From Prevotellaceae bacterium UBA4332 (lineage in GTDB: Bacteria > Bacteroidota > Bacteroidia > Bacteroidales > Bacteroidaceae): a stretch of DNA of 64,000 bases. The notes under the pieces were generated by a model that made no database searches, was not told where the DNA came from, and was given only the letters and a program-made list of their open reading frames with translations. Both the position numbers and the translations under genes were made by a program. Position 1 is the stretch's first letter; each line of letters begins with the position of its first letter. Positions 17,725-26,831 of the stretch are shown piece after piece. The DNA lies in contig DGTQ01000026.1 in the NCBI GenBank assembly GCA_002394365.1, positions 13,193 to 77,192 of the forward strand, given 5' to 3'.

Positions 17725-19008
17725 TTAAGAGCGCATTATTTTTACAAGTTCTATCTTTGTTTTGGTGTTTTTGAGGATTTTGCATTTCCAGCCGTCGAAT
17801 GTTATCTCCTCGTTGAGACGGGGGAAGGACTGGTGGCGCGCAAGGATAAGTCCGCCCACGGTCTTGTAGTCGTCGCTCTCTGGTAGGTCTATGTTGAGCG
17901 TCTCGTTGACGCGCTCTATCTCGAGTCGCGCCGAGATGAGGTAGCCTCCGTCGGAGGTCTGGCGGCACTCGAAATTGTTGATGTCGTGCTCGTCTTCTAT
18001 CTCGCCTATGATTTCCTCCACGATATCCTCGAGAGCCACGAGTCCGCTGGTGCCACCAAATTCATCAACGACTACGGCAAGAGAGGTCTTCTGGGAGAGA
18101 AGGTTCTCCATCAGTTTGCGTGCAGCCATAGTCTCGGGCACAAAGGGTATGCTGTGGACATGAGACACCCAATCCTTCTTTATGCGGAACAGTTCGGAGG
18201 AGTGCACGTAGCCTATGATATGGTCTATATCTTCCTTATACACAATAACTTTCGAGCGTCCGCTCTCTACAAACTTTTGGCGCAACTCCTCCACTGATGC
18301 GCTTTTCTCAATGCTGGTTATCTCGGTGCGTGGAATCATGCAGTCGCGCACCTTGGTGTCACTGAGGTCGAGGGCATTTCTGAACAGTCTCACCTCCATG
18401 GCGTTGTCCTGGTTGGCGTCGCCGTCGCTGTCCTTGCTGTCGGCATCGCTGTCGTTGCTGTTGCCATTGCCGTTGTTTACGAGATAGTCGAGGTCAACCT
18501 TCGAGAACTCCTCGGTGTCCTCACCCTTCTTGACCGTTACGCCAAGCACCTTGAGCAAGGCGCGGGAAATGCCAGTGCAGAAGCGGGAGATGGGGTAGAG
18601 AATAACGAAGAAGAGCCACGCTGGGATGGCAAAGAAACCAAGCAGCGTGTTGGCGTTATTCTTGAAGATGGTCTTCGGTAGATATTCGCCAGTGAAGAGC
18701 ACGATGATGGTTGAGATGATAGTGTCGGCACTGACGCGAAAAGCCTCAGACTGGGAGGCAAAGATGGTGGAATCAAACAGGCGGGCAATGAGTATGCCGT
18801 AGATGACGAGGGCTATGTTGTTGCCCACGAGCATGGTGTTGATGTAGGTGTTGGGATGGCGGTAGAAGAAGGAGATGATGCGGTGGGTAAGACTGTCCTC
18901 GTCGCTATTCATCTCTGCCAACATCCTGTTGCTGGATACAAAGGCTATCTCCATGCCCGAGAAAAAGGCAGAAAACAGCATTGTTATGATAATGAGTGTT
19001 ATAAGCAA
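17725..19008 (-). CDS. gldE: GldE-like CNNM/CBS/CorC transporter-type protein
   Basis: A 427-residue inner membrane protein of the hemolysin C / CorC family, called GldE in Bacteroidetes. The N-terminal CNNM domain has three or four membrane helices (starting ITLIIITMLFSAFFSGMEIAF). A CBS pair follows (VRDCMIPRTEITSIE; GYVHSSELF; VVVDEFGGTSGLVALEDI), and a CorC_HlyC domain ends the protein. GldE is linked to gliding in flavobacteria; in non-gliding Bacteroidales its role is unclear. A Ser-Asp-Asn-rich linker (NGNGNSNDSDADSKDSDGD) is encoded by simple triplet and hexamer repeats near 18400-18480. It follows lptC by 48 bp. Confidence 0.9.
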   Translation of the reverse strand: MLITLIIITMLFSAFFSGMEIAFVSSNRMLAEMNSDEDSLTHRIISFFYRHPNTYINTMLVGNNIALVIYGILIARLFDSTIFASQSEAFRVSADTIISTIIVLFTGEYLPKTIFKNNANTLLGFFAIPAWLFFVILYPISRFCTGISRALLKVLGVTVKKGEDTEEFSKVDLDYLVNNGNGNSNDSDADSKDSDGDANQDNAMEVRLFRNALDLSDTKVRDCMIPRTEITSIEKSASVEELRQKFVESGRSKVIVYKEDIDHIIGYVHSSELFRIKKDWVSHVHSIPFVPETMAARKLMENLLSQKTSLAVVVDEFGGTSGLVALEDIVEEIIGEIEDEHDINNFECRQTSDGGYLISARLEIERVNETLNIDLPESDDYKTVGGLILARHQSFPRLNEEITFDGWKCKILKNTKTKIELVKIMRS

Positions 19009-19056
19009 TGTAAATGGTAGTTATGCGTATGTGTGTGACTATGTATGAGTAAAAAA

Positions 19057-19782
19057 TCAGCGTTTTCGAGGCACAGCCATCTTGCGCTTAGGCACCGTGT
19101 CGGCAGCACTCGCATCGGGGCTTGCTCCAGGGGCAGCGTTGGCGTTGGCGCTAGCATCGTTGTCGAAATCCTCCCTCGTAAAGGAGCCTTTGGTGTTGGA
19201 AATCTTATAGTGGCGCATGCGCTCGTCGCTTATGAAGTGAGCCCCCTGCAGCTCTCTTTCAGGAGTAACGAGGTGGGAGAACATGTTGGAGTAAAGCTCG
19301 TGGCTGTTCTGGTCCCAGTAGAGTTCCTCGCTGGTGAAGATGAGCCCGTCAACGGTCTTTATTCGCACGTTGCCCCACAGGTGCCATAGTTTCTTGGCAG
19401 TGTAGTAGCGGGCTGTGTCTGCCTGTATGTAGGTTTCAATGTGGAATTTCTCGTCAAACTGCTCGAGAAACAGTCCGCGGTTGAATGTCCAGCGCGGTGG
19501 ATGCACGTTGTCGTTTACCTCCCAGCGCTCGGCAATGATACGGTAGCGCATGATGCCAGAATCGCTTATGAGGGTGTTGATGCCGTATGATGTCATCATT
19601 GCCACCGAGTCCTCGTCGCGTATGGCTTCGGCTGTGTGTTCCTTGGCGTTGTCGCAGGAGGAGAAGAAAGTCAGGGAAGCAGAATTAAGAACAAAGAATA
19701 AAAGTATCCAAACGATAGCGCTTGTGTTACTTTTATTCTCTTCTATGTGATGTTTACTTTCCTCGCTCATTATTTGTTTCAC
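19057..19782 (-). CDS. lptC: LPS export protein LptC
   Basis: LptC links the LptBFG transporter to the periplasmic LptA bridge in LPS transport. The 241-residue protein has an N-terminal hydrophobic segment (AIVWILLFFVLNSASLTFF) followed by SSC, which could be a lipobox. A beta-jellyroll region with repeats such as DTARYYTAKKLWHLWGNV follows, as in LptC and OstA-like proteins. ATG 19770 is an alternative start. The C-terminus is a low-complexity Ala/Asn/Asp stretch (DNDASANANAAPGASPDAS) encoded by GCTAACGCC-like simple repeats. It starts 15 bp after the outer membrane protein gene. Confidence 0.88.
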   Translation of the reverse strand: MKQIMSEESKHHIEENKSNTSAIVWILLFFVLNSASLTFFSSCDNAKEHTAEAIRDEDSVAMMTSYGINTLISDSGIMRYRIIAERWEVNDNVHPPRWTFNRGLFLEQFDEKFHIETYIQADTARYYTAKKLWHLWGNVRIKTVDGLIFTSEELYWDQNSHELYSNMFSHLVTPERELQGAHFISDERMRHYKISNTKGSFTREDFDNDASANANAAPGASPDASAADTVPKRKMAVPRKR

Positions 19783-19797
19783 GTTGGTTGCCCTCCG

Positions 19798-21138
19798 TTA
19801 ATCAAATTTCCACTTCATGAACCAGCGTTCGTTGAAGGTCAGACCTATGTTGATACGGAAAGTGTTGGCTGTTATGACAGAGCCCGCCTCGTTAACCCAT
19901 TGAAATCCTATGTTGAGGATAGAACGGTTGTTATAGTTGTTGATGATTGGCATGGCGAAACCTACGCTGGCAGATATCTCGCGAGGTCCATCCTTGATAC
20001 CCTCAGAGGTGTTAATCTTCAAATATCGGGAGGCGTAGCTCACACCAGCCCTGTACCTTATCTTGTCGAAGAATGACCTGCCCTGAGGGTTGCGGCACCA
20101 CTCGCCGCCAGCGTTTATCTTGTGGCGGTTGTTGTAATTGCCAGTAACACCAACGATGGTTCCGTCTGGCTTGACGTAGTTGCTTGATGGTATAGAAGCC
20201 CAGTTCTGGTAGGTGTAGTCGAGTCCTACCCTCCACTTGTCAGCATGTTTGTATGCCAAACCGACGGCAACCTCCGTAGGGAGCCTGTAGCCGTCCTTGG
20301 CTATACACTTTACTGTGTCGGCCTTTCCTGATACGGAGTTTATGGATATGTAGCTCAGTTCGGCGTCGCCACCCAGCTTGTGACCAGGTGTTACGGTTAC
20401 ACCCAGAGTAAGGTTGTCATGCTTGCTGAGCGGATATGTGTATTGCGCAGCGAAGGAGAGCTTGTATGTGTTAACCTTCTGAGAATAAATCTTGTAGATG
20501 GAATTGACGTTGGTGTCGGAGAAGGTGCTTGAAACCGTGCGGCCGATATTGCCCCACATGTAGGAGGCGTTGAAACCTACAGAGATATTCTTGAATGGTT
20601 CCCAGCCCATGCCGATGAAGAACTCATGCAGACCGCCGTCGGCAGTGTAGTTGGTAGTCTGCTTGGTGCTTGTGTAGAGAGGGTCGTAGGGGTATTGAGC
20701 GTAGTTGTTTACTGAATTGGTGTTCTTGAAGTCAAAGCCCATGTCGGAGAAAGGAACAAGTCCGAAGCCCATGCCAAGATGCTTTGCAGCACGAAAGCCA
20801 GCCATGAAATACTCGAAGTCGGCAGTGTTGGCTCCCTTTGTGGATGAGCCCTCCTTGAATATGGTGCGCTGCAAGGACATGCCCACGTCAAAAATGAACG
20901 TGGTAGAATCTACGCTGGAATAAGATGCAGGGTTGAGGTGGTTAATCTGGTTGCTCTCCCTGAAAGCCTGTCCTACGCCGTTCATGCCTCGGCTGGCACC
21001 ATTAGACTGGTCTGTGAGAGCACCGAGTCCATACATGGAGTAGGGCGACAGCGTGCTGCTCTGCGCTATTGCCGAGAGCGGGGAAAGCAGTAATAAGAAC
21101 AATGATATTATCGAAGCACTTCTTCTCGTTATAGTCAT
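19798..21138 (-). CDS. outer membrane beta-barrel protein (transport/OmpP1-like)
   Basis: The preferred start is ATG 21138 (MTITRRSASIISLF), giving 446 residues with a clear signal peptide ending LSAIAQ. The open frame runs up to 21282 but that part would lie upstream of the promoter. The mature part is rich in Gly, Tyr and Ser with alternating strands and aromatic ends. It begins SSTLSPYSMYGLGAL, typical of a conserved Bacteroidetes barrel found upstream of lptC. Function unknown; neighbours suggest a part in envelope biogenesis. No catalytic motif is seen. Confidence 0.8.
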   Translation of the reverse strand: MTITRRSASIISLFLLLLSPLSAIAQSSTLSPYSMYGLGALTDQSNGASRGMNGVGQAFRESNQINHLNPASYSSVDSTTFIFDVGMSLQRTIFKEGSSTKGANTADFEYFMAGFRAAKHLGMGFGLVPFSDMGFDFKNTNSVNNYAQYPYDPLYTSTKQTTNYTADGGLHEFFIGMGWEPFKNISVGFNASYMWGNIGRTVSSTFSDTNVNSIYKIYSQKVNTYKLSFAAQYTYPLSKHDNLTLGVTVTPGHKLGGDAELSYISINSVSGKADTVKCIAKDGYRLPTEVAVGLAYKHADKWRVGLDYTYQNWASIPSSNYVKPDGTIVGVTGNYNNRHKINAGGEWCRNPQGRSFFDKIRYRAGVSYASRYLKINTSEGIKDGPREISASVGFAMPIINNYNNRSILNIGFQWVNEAGSVITANTFRINIGLTFNERWFMKWKFD

Positions 21139-21179
21139 CGTGTGTAGAATGTATGTGTTATTTTTTGTTACTCGAAGTG

Positions 21180-21208
21180 CAAAGTTACGAATAATTTTTG
21201 TATTTTTG
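21180..21208. promoter_or_regulatory. divergent promoters for the envelope cluster and the DUF4105 gene
   Basis: On the minus strand TAACTTTG occupies 21187-21180, 42 bases before the barrel gene. On the plus strand TATTTTTG occupies 21201-21208, directly before the DUF4105 gene. The two boxes are only 13 bp apart, so the two transcripts must compete or be set by one regulator. Neither has a clear -33 TTTG. Confidence 0.6.
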
Positions 21209-21212
21209 CACC

Positions 21213-22499
21213 GTGAAACGAAATATTTGCTTTTTTTTAAGGGAGCCACTGTGCATTTTAATGTTTTTTTTCGGTGGTGCACAGCAGGTTTTATCGGCTG
21301 TAGATTTGTCTGTTATATCGGCAGACGAGCTGCATGAGAAATTCGACAGCATTGATATAAGCCTCCTTACCTGTCAGCCCCACGATGAGGTCTATTCCCT
21401 TTACGGACATACCGCCATACGAGTAAGAAACCGTGCCACCAACGAGGATATAGCTGTCAATTACGGTGTCTTTGACCCTACGGCAAACTTCTTCGTTTTG
21501 CGCTTTGTCTTTGGCTTGACAGACTATTGCATGGGCATCTGCTCCTACAATGATTTTCTTGATGAATACAAGCGTTGGGGATGCGGAGTGTACGAGCAGC
21601 ACATCAACATGAGTGTCTATCAGAAGGCAGCCTTTGTGGAGGCTCTGCTCGAAAATTCCCGCCCCGAAAATCTCGTCTATCGCTATAACTACTTTTATAA
21701 TAACTGCACCACCAAGGCTCGGGACATCATTCTCGATGCCATGATGACGGGTGACAATTTCCAGTCGATAGGAGAAACGGGAGGCGAGATAAAATGTCGT
21801 CAGCTTCCTGAGATGCAGCAGGGTAATCTTTCCTTTCGTGACCTTGTTCACATGAAGACCAAGGACCACCCCTGGGCTCGCTTCGGCAATGACCTTCTTC
21901 TGGGTGTTGCAGCCGATGCCAACACCACCTATGAGGAGCGCGAATTTCTGCCCGAGGTGCTCTCTGCCGACTTTGATTCTACCTTGATATATTCTTCGCC
22001 CACAGTTTCAAAGGAACTCGTAGATACAGCTTACTGGGCATTGGCGCCAGGCAAGGCGTGGGTAAATCCCGATAACGTGAATTTCCCGCTTTCCCCCACG
22101 CAGATGGCAACAGTGGTGCTTTTGCTCTCTTTGGCATATTTTGTTTGTTTCGAGGGCTTTGTGCTCAAGCGTCCAGTCTATTGGGTGCATTACGTGGTGT
22201 GCTGTCTGTATGCTTTTGTGGGTATAGTTCTGTTCCTCATGCTTTTCTCTCAGCATCCTACGGTAAGAGTTAATTTTCAGATATTTATCTTCAATCCGTT
22301 TTTCTTTATTTTTGCACTCCCAAAACTCATGAAGGGGTGGGGAAGATACGTGGTTTCAGGCAGTGTGCTGCTCTTCTTTCTGGGCAACATATTCCAGGTT
22401 TATGCCGAGGGTGCAAACCTCCTTGCCTTAGCTTTGCTTGCAACTTTTGCACCGTTTTATTTTGGCATATCAAAAAAAAACAGTAACTTTGCGTCTTAA
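21213..22499 (+). CDS. DUF4105 family membrane protein
   Basis: The conserved DUF4105 region includes LTCQPHDEVYSLYGHTAIRV and YNYFYNNCTTKARD, with invariant-looking His and Cys residues that resemble a papain-like fold; its activity is not established. A signal-like helix is at the N-terminus, and three or four membrane helices fill the C-terminal third (QMATVVLLLSLAYFVCF; VVCCLYAFVGIVLFLMLF; VVSGSVLLFFLGNIF). GTG 21213 (MKRNICFFLREP) is chosen because it gives a signal peptide. With the TATTTTTG box ending at 21208 the mRNA may have almost no leader. The frame is open to 21198. Confidence 0.78.
   Translation: MKRNICFFLREPLCILMFFFGGAQQVLSAVDLSVISADELHEKFDSIDISLLTCQPHDEVYSLYGHTAIRVRNRATNEDIAVNYGVFDPTANFFVLRFVFGLTDYCMGICSYNDFLDEYKRWGCGVYEQHINMSVYQKAAFVEALLENSRPENLVYRYNYFYNNCTTKARDIILDAMMTGDNFQSIGETGGEIKCRQLPEMQQGNLSFRDLVHMKTKDHPWARFGNDLLLGVAADANTTYEEREFLPEVLSADFDSTLIYSSPTVSKELVDTAYWALAPGKAWVNPDNVNFPLSPTQMATVVLLLSLAYFVCFEGFVLKRPVYWVHYVVCCLYAFVGIVLFLMLFSQHPTVRVNFQIFIFNPFFFIFALPKLMKGWGRYVVSGSVLLFFLGNIFQVYAEGANLLALALLATFAPFYFGISKKNSNFAS
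22461..22491 (+). promoter_or_regulatory. secA promoter
   Basis: TTTG (22461-22464), 19 bp, TAACTTTG (22484-22491): a textbook Bacteroidetes promoter. It lies inside the last codons of the DUF4105 gene and starts a leader of about 30 bases. Confidence 0.88.
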
Positions 22500-22525
22500 T
22501 ATCCGATAAAATTACATTACACAAT

Positions 22526-25500
22526 ATGAATTTCTTATCAATCCTTTCGGCAATTTTTGGTAATAAGTCCAGCCGAGACATCAAGAAAATACAACCATTA
22601 GTAGAAAAGGTTAAGTCTGTTTACCCCGAGATTCAGGCGTTGTCAAATGACGAACTCCGTGCCAAGAGCAAGGAGATACAGCAGTATGTGCAGGGCTCAG
22701 TGAAAGAGCAGAAACAGCGCATTGCCGAGCTCAAGGAGAAGATAGAACAGACACCCATTGACGAGCGTGAGCCAATCTTCAGCCAGATAGATAAGCTGGA
22801 GCAGGAGGTTCTGGACAAGCTCGAAGTAGCCCTCGACGAGGTTTATCCCGTAGCCTTCTCTATTGTGAAGGAGACGGCACGCAGGTTTACAGAGAACGAG
22901 GAGACCATCGTTACGGCTACCGACTTCGACCGCGAACTGGCATCAGACCCTGCAAAGGACTTCATAACCATAGATGGAGACAAGGCTATCTACCACAACC
23001 ACTGGACAGCAGGCGGCAACGACCTCAAGTGGGAGATGGTACACTATGACGTGCAGCTCTTTGGTGGTACGGTGCTCCATCAGGGTAAGATAGCCGAGAT
23101 GGCTACGGGTGAGGGTAAGACCCTTGTGGCTACCTGCCCAGTGTTCCTCAATGCCCTGACGGGAAATGGTGTTCACGTCGTAACCGTCAATGATTATCTT
23201 GCCAAGCGTGACTCCGAGTGGATGGGGCCTCTCTATATGTTCCACGGACTTTCCGTTGACTGCATAGACAAGCATCGTCCTAACTCCGAAGAGCGTCGCA
23301 GGGCTTACCAGGCAGACATCACCTTTGGTACCAACAACGAGTTCGGCTTCGACTATCTGCGCGACAACATGGCCATGCAGCCAGAAGACCTCGTTCAGCG
23401 TGCCCACAACTACGCCATCGTCGATGAGGTCGATTCAGTGCTTATAGACGATGCCCGTACACCTCTTATTATATCAGGTCCTGTGCCAAAGGGCGACGTG
23501 CAGATGTTTGAGGAATACCAGCCCTTGGTGGAAAAACTAGTGGCAGAGCAGCGCAAACTCGCCACATCACTCCTTGCCGAGGCTAAGCATAAAATAAATG
23601 AAGGCACAGAGAAAAACAACAAGGAACTTACCCAGGAAGGCTTCCTTGCCCTCTATCGTTCGTACAAGGCGCTGCCTAAGAACACGCCGTTGGTGAAGTT
23701 CCTCTCCGAGGACGGCATAAAGTCGGGCATGCTCTCTACCGAGGAATACTACATGGAGAACAACAACCGCCGCATGCCTGAAGCCGTAGCACCACTTTAC
23801 TTCGTAGTTGACGAAAAAATGCATGGTGCCGACCTCACGGACAAGGGCGTGGAATGGCTCTCCAAGCAGGTAAACGACAAGGAACTCTTCGTCATTCCAG
23901 ATATCACCTCCGAACTCTCTGCCCTCGAAGCAGAACAGGGACTTTCAGACGAGGAACGCCTCGAGAAGAAAGACCAGCTCATCAACCACTTCTCTGAGCA
24001 GTCAGAACGAGTCCACACCCTTCAGCAGTTGCTCAAGGCTTACTCCCTCTACAATCGTGACGATGAGTATGTCGTTATAAATAATGAGGTGAAGATTGTA
24101 GATGAGCAGACAGGACGTATCATGGAGGGCCGTCGCTGGTCTGACGGCTTGCATCAGGCAGTAGAGGCCAAGGAGCATGTGAAGGTCGAGGCAGCCACCC
24201 AGACCTATGCTACCATCACCCTGCAGAACTACTTCCGCATGTATCACAAGCTGGCTGGTATGACAGGTACAGCCTCTACCGAGGCAGGCGAATTCTGGGA
24301 TATCTACAAGCTCGACGTTGTGGAAATACCTACCAACAAGCCTGTTATCCGCAAGGATATGGACGACCGTGTCTATAAGACCGCCCGCGAAAAGTATAAG
24401 GCTGTGGTAGAAGAGGTTATCGCCATGAGAGACGCAGGCCGTCCAGTGCTCGTGGGTACCACGTCGGTGGAAATCTCTGAGCTGCTCTACAATATCCTCA
24501 AGCGCAATGGCGTCAATGCCCAGGTGCTCAATGCCAAGGAGCACGCCAAGGAGTCGCTCATCGTGGCAGAGGCAGGTAAGAGCGTCAATGGCAAGGGCGT
24601 CGTAACCATAGCCACCAACATGGCAGGTCGTGGTACCGATATCAAACTTACCCCAGAGGTAAAGGCAGCAGGTGGTCTCGCCATCATAGGCACAGAGCGC
24701 CACGAGAGCCGTCGCGTTGACCGTCAGTTGCGTGGTCGTGCAGGTCGTCAGGGTGACCCAGGCTCATCAGTATTCTATGTTTCGCTTGAAGACAAACTCA
24801 TGCGTCTCTTCGGTTCAGAGCGCATAGCCAAGGTCATGGACCGCCTGGGCTTCGAGGAAGGCGAGCGCATCGAGGCACCAATGATATCCAAATCTATCGA
24901 GCGAGCTCAGAAGAAGGTAGAAGAAAACAACTTCGGCATACGTAAGCGCCTGCTCGAGTATGACGACGTAATGAACAAGCAGCGTACCGTCATCTACGAG
25001 AAGCGTCGCCATGCCCTCATGGGTGAGCGTATCGGCATGGACATCACCAACACCATCTGGGACCGTGTGCTCTCCATACTCTCCAACAACGACTACGAAG
25101 GCTGCAAGGAGCGCTTCCTCAAGGTGTTCTTCATGGAGGTGCCATTCACAGAAGAAGAATTTACATCCACCCCGCGTCAGCAACTCGAGGAAGACACCTT
25201 CCAGAAGGTTATGACCAACTTCAAGGAGCACGTGGATAAGGTGACAGCCGAGGCACAGCCAGTGGTGAAGCAGATATATGAGGACCCTAACGCCAACTTC
25301 GAGCGTATTCTCATTCCTCTGACCGATATGCACCTTATATATCGTATGAACTTCGACCTCAAGGAGTGTTACGACAGCGAGTGCAAGAACATCATGAAGG
25401 AGTTCCAGAAGATGGTAATGCTCCACACCATCGACGACAACTGGAAGGAGAACCTGCGCCAGCTCGATGACCTGCGCCACTCTTCCCAAAATGCCTCCTA

Positions 25501-25909
25501 CGAGCAGAAAGACCCGTTGCTCATCTTCAAACTTGAGTCTGTCAAGCTGTGGGACGCTATGATAAACCAGATGAACGACTCCGTATGCTCCACACTCTCG
25601 CGCATACATATACATAAGGAGCAGGCACCAGAGCAAGCACCGGCAGAAATGCCTAAGCCAAAGCCACAGCCACAATACCAAACCAGCAAGCAGGAACTCA
25701 ATGCCGACGGTTCGCCAGCCCTGCCACCAATGCCAGGACAAGTACCACCAGCAATGAGAGACGGCATGCATCGTCCAGGCTACATAGACCCTTCGGCACC
25801 ACAAATGCCACCACGCATACCAATAGTAAAGGGCAAGGAGCCACGTCCTAACGACCCATGCCCATGCGGTTCAGGCAAGAAATACAAACATTGTCATGGA
25901 AAAAAATAA
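22526..25909 (+). CDS. secA: preprotein translocase ATPase SecA
   Basis: Drives export of unfolded proteins through SecYEG. At 1,127 residues it has the extended length usual in Bacteroidetes. Walker A is GEGKTLVA, the DEAD box is DEVDSVLIDDARTPLIISG, and a conserved helicase motif is NMAGRGTDIKL. A long helical insert follows ISGPVPKGD (about residues 320-410). The C-terminus has a Pro-rich linker and the zinc-binding tail PCPCGSGKKYKHCHGKK. The next gene overlaps its end by 14 bp. Confidence 0.98.
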   Translation: MNFLSILSAIFGNKSSRDIKKIQPLVEKVKSVYPEIQALSNDELRAKSKEIQQYVQGSVKEQKQRIAELKEKIEQTPIDEREPIFSQIDKLEQEVLDKLEVALDEVYPVAFSIVKETARRFTENEETIVTATDFDRELASDPAKDFITIDGDKAIYHNHWTAGGNDLKWEMVHYDVQLFGGTVLHQGKIAEMATGEGKTLVATCPVFLNALTGNGVHVVTVNDYLAKRDSEWMGPLYMFHGLSVDCIDKHRPNSEERRRAYQADITFGTNNEFGFDYLRDNMAMQPEDLVQRAHNYAIVDEVDSVLIDDARTPLIISGPVPKGDVQMFEEYQPLVEKLVAEQRKLATSLLAEAKHKINEGTEKNNKELTQEGFLALYRSYKALPKNTPLVKFLSEDGIKSGMLSTEEYYMENNNRRMPEAVAPLYFVVDEKMHGADLTDKGVEWLSKQVNDKELFVIPDITSELSALEAEQGLSDEERLEKKDQLINHFSEQSERVHTLQQLLKAYSLYNRDDEYVVINNEVKIVDEQTGRIMEGRRWSDGLHQAVEAKEHVKVEAATQTYATITLQNYFRMYHKLAGMTGTASTEAGEFWDIYKLDVVEIPTNKPVIRKDMDDRVYKTAREKYKAVVEEVIAMRDAGRPVLVGTTSVEISELLYNILKRNGVNAQVLNAKEHAKESLIVAEAGKSVNGKGVVTIATNMAGRGTDIKLTPEVKAAGGLAIIGTERHESRRVDRQLRGRAGRQGDPGSSVFYVSLEDKLMRLFGSERIAKVMDRLGFEEGERIEAPMISKSIERAQKKVEENNFGIRKRLLEYDDVMNKQRTVIYEKRRHALMGERIGMDITNTIWDRVLSILSNNDYEGCKERFLKVFFMEVPFTEEEFTSTPRQQLEEDTFQKVMTNFKEHVDKVTAEAQPVVKQIYEDPNANFERILIPLTDMHLIYRMNFDLKECYDSECKNIMKEFQKMVMLHTIDDNWKENLRQLDDLRHSSQNASYEQKDPLLIFKLESVKLWDAMINQMNDSVCSTLSRIHIHKEQAPEQAPAEMPKPKPQPQYQTSKQELNADGSPALPPMPGQVPPAMRDGMHRPGYIDPSAPQMPPRIPIVKGKEPRPNDPCPCGSGKKYKHCHGKK

Positions 25910-26330
25910 AAATCTTATCCGCTTCATAAGCAAGATTGCCGAGAAGTTTCCCACCGCTGGCGAGGAAGAAGCTAAAGCCGTAACCGATATCCACGTGCGT
26001 GTGTCACAGGACACAGGCGACGTAATGGCATTCGACGACGACGGCAAGGAGATAACACGTGTCATAGTCGAAGAATGGATGAACTCACCCCTGGACACAG
26101 ACGAGTTCTACGGCATGGTACACAAAGCCTTTACCCCAGTCATAGAAGACGGAGGTACCAACATCGGCATAGCCATGCCTTTCAACTATGTGCTTGAAAA
26201 CGAAAGCGGAAAGTACATCACCGAGCTTTACATCGTAGATGACAGCGAGACCACCATCATTGGCACACCCTTTATGGAAAATCTCTCTCGGGAACTCGAT
26301 GATTTCATAGAGCAACTCTTGCAGGTCTAA
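25896..26330 (+). CDS. conserved hypothetical protein overlapping secA
   Basis: A 144-residue acidic protein with no recognised domain, starting MEKNKNLIRFISKIAEKFP. It is predicted to be soluble, with alternating strands and helices (IHVRVSQDTGDVMAFDDDG; MPFNYVLENESGKYITELY; NLSRELDDFIEQLLQV). Its start codon lies inside the secA zinc tail, in another frame, so translation is likely coupled to secA. That coupling suggests a role near the Sec machinery, but this is inference from position only. Confidence 0.75.
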   Translation: MEKNKNLIRFISKIAEKFPTAGEEEAKAVTDIHVRVSQDTGDVMAFDDDGKEITRVIVEEWMNSPLDTDEFYGMVHKAFTPVIEDGGTNIGIAMPFNYVLENESGKYITELYIVDDSETTIIGTPFMENLSRELDDFIEQLLQV

Positions 26331-26349
26331 TTTTTTTTTCGTACCTTTG
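26319..26349 (+). promoter_or_regulatory. tRNA-Arg promoter
   Basis: TTG (26319-26321), 20 bp, TACCTTTG (26342-26349). It overlaps the last codons of the gene upstream and would start transcription about 60 bp before the tRNA. Confidence 0.75.
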
Positions 26350-26413
26350 CACCCGCAAAGTTAGCTGATGCGAATCAGCACCCCCAAATTTTGTTTGTTT
26401 GTAATACTTGGTC

Positions 26414-26490
26414 GGTTCCGTAGCTCAGCTGGATAGAGCAACAGCCTTCTAAGCTGTGGGTCCGGGGTTCGAATCCCCGCGGAATCACCA
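26414..26490 (+). tRNA. tRNA-Arg (anticodon TCT)
   Basis: A full cloverleaf of 77 bases. Acceptor stem GGTTCCG pairs with CGGAATC (one G-T), the anticodon arm is ACAGC-CTTCTAA-GCTGT, and the T arm contains GGTTCGAATCC. The 3' CCA is encoded (26488-26490). Anticodon TCT reads AGA/AGG. Confidence 0.97.
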
Positions 26491-26505
26491 CCAAAAATCG
26501 CAAAT

Positions 26506-26547
26506 TCGCAGGTAGCTTATATTTTTAGCCACTTGCGAGTTTTTTTT
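26506..26547 (+). terminator. intrinsic terminator after tRNA-Arg
   Basis: Arms TCGCAGGTAGCT (26506-26517) and AGCCACTTGCGA (26527-26538) pair with two wobbles and are followed by a T run from 26540. Confidence 0.85.
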
Positions 26548-26555
26548 GCGCATAA

Positions 26556-26660
26556 TAAACAATGCAATAAATGCTGTTGCTTAGCAATAGCGCATTGTTG
26601 CTTAGCAAGGGTGGTCTGGTGCTTATCAAGGGATGACTGTTGCTTAGCGGCTGGTCATAT
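26556..26660. repeat. 21-bp-period array, locus 3
   Basis: Four units at 26577, 26598, 26619 and 26640 keep an exact 21-bp step; each starts TTGCTTAGC or GTGCTTATC. A weaker unit precedes them at 26556. The TTGCTTAGCA junction also occurs in the array at 58302-58594. The array starts within 10-30 bp of the tRNA terminator. Confidence 0.8.
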
Positions 26661-26824
26661 TGTCAAATTGTCAAACTGTCAAACTCGGTTTCACAAAAAA
26701 AGGTGCAAAAGTGCCACTATTAAATAAATATATTTATATATTTATTTAATAGTGAGCCGAAATGGTGTTTTTTTTCATTTTCAAGTTTGACAGTTTGACA
26801 ATTTGACAATTTGACAATATGACA
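26654..26824. repeat. fold-back element with octamer arms and an 18-bp AT hairpin
   Basis: The left arm has about four 8-bp units TGTCAAAY (26654-26684). The right arm has five inverted units GTTTGACA/ATTTGACA (26785-26824). At the centre is a near-perfect palindrome at 26715-26754 (18-bp arms starting CACTATTAAATAAATATA, four-base loop). Around it, short inverted pieces (TTTCAC / GTGAGCC) continue the pairing loosely. There is no coding sequence or transposase. Confidence 0.8.
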
Positions 26825-26831
26825 ACGACGT

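Noticed and set aside
24815..25804. Long open frame antisense to secA
   Set aside because: Follows the codon bias of secA on the other strand, has no recognisable domain and no start signals. The same reasoning rejects those at 53742-55091, 29693-30748, 16820-17608, 50946-52145 and 61948-62901.
26414..26490. Prophage or island integrated at tRNA-Arg
   Set aside because: No integrase and no second copy of the tRNA 3' end in the window; what follows is repeat sequence and then the thr operon.
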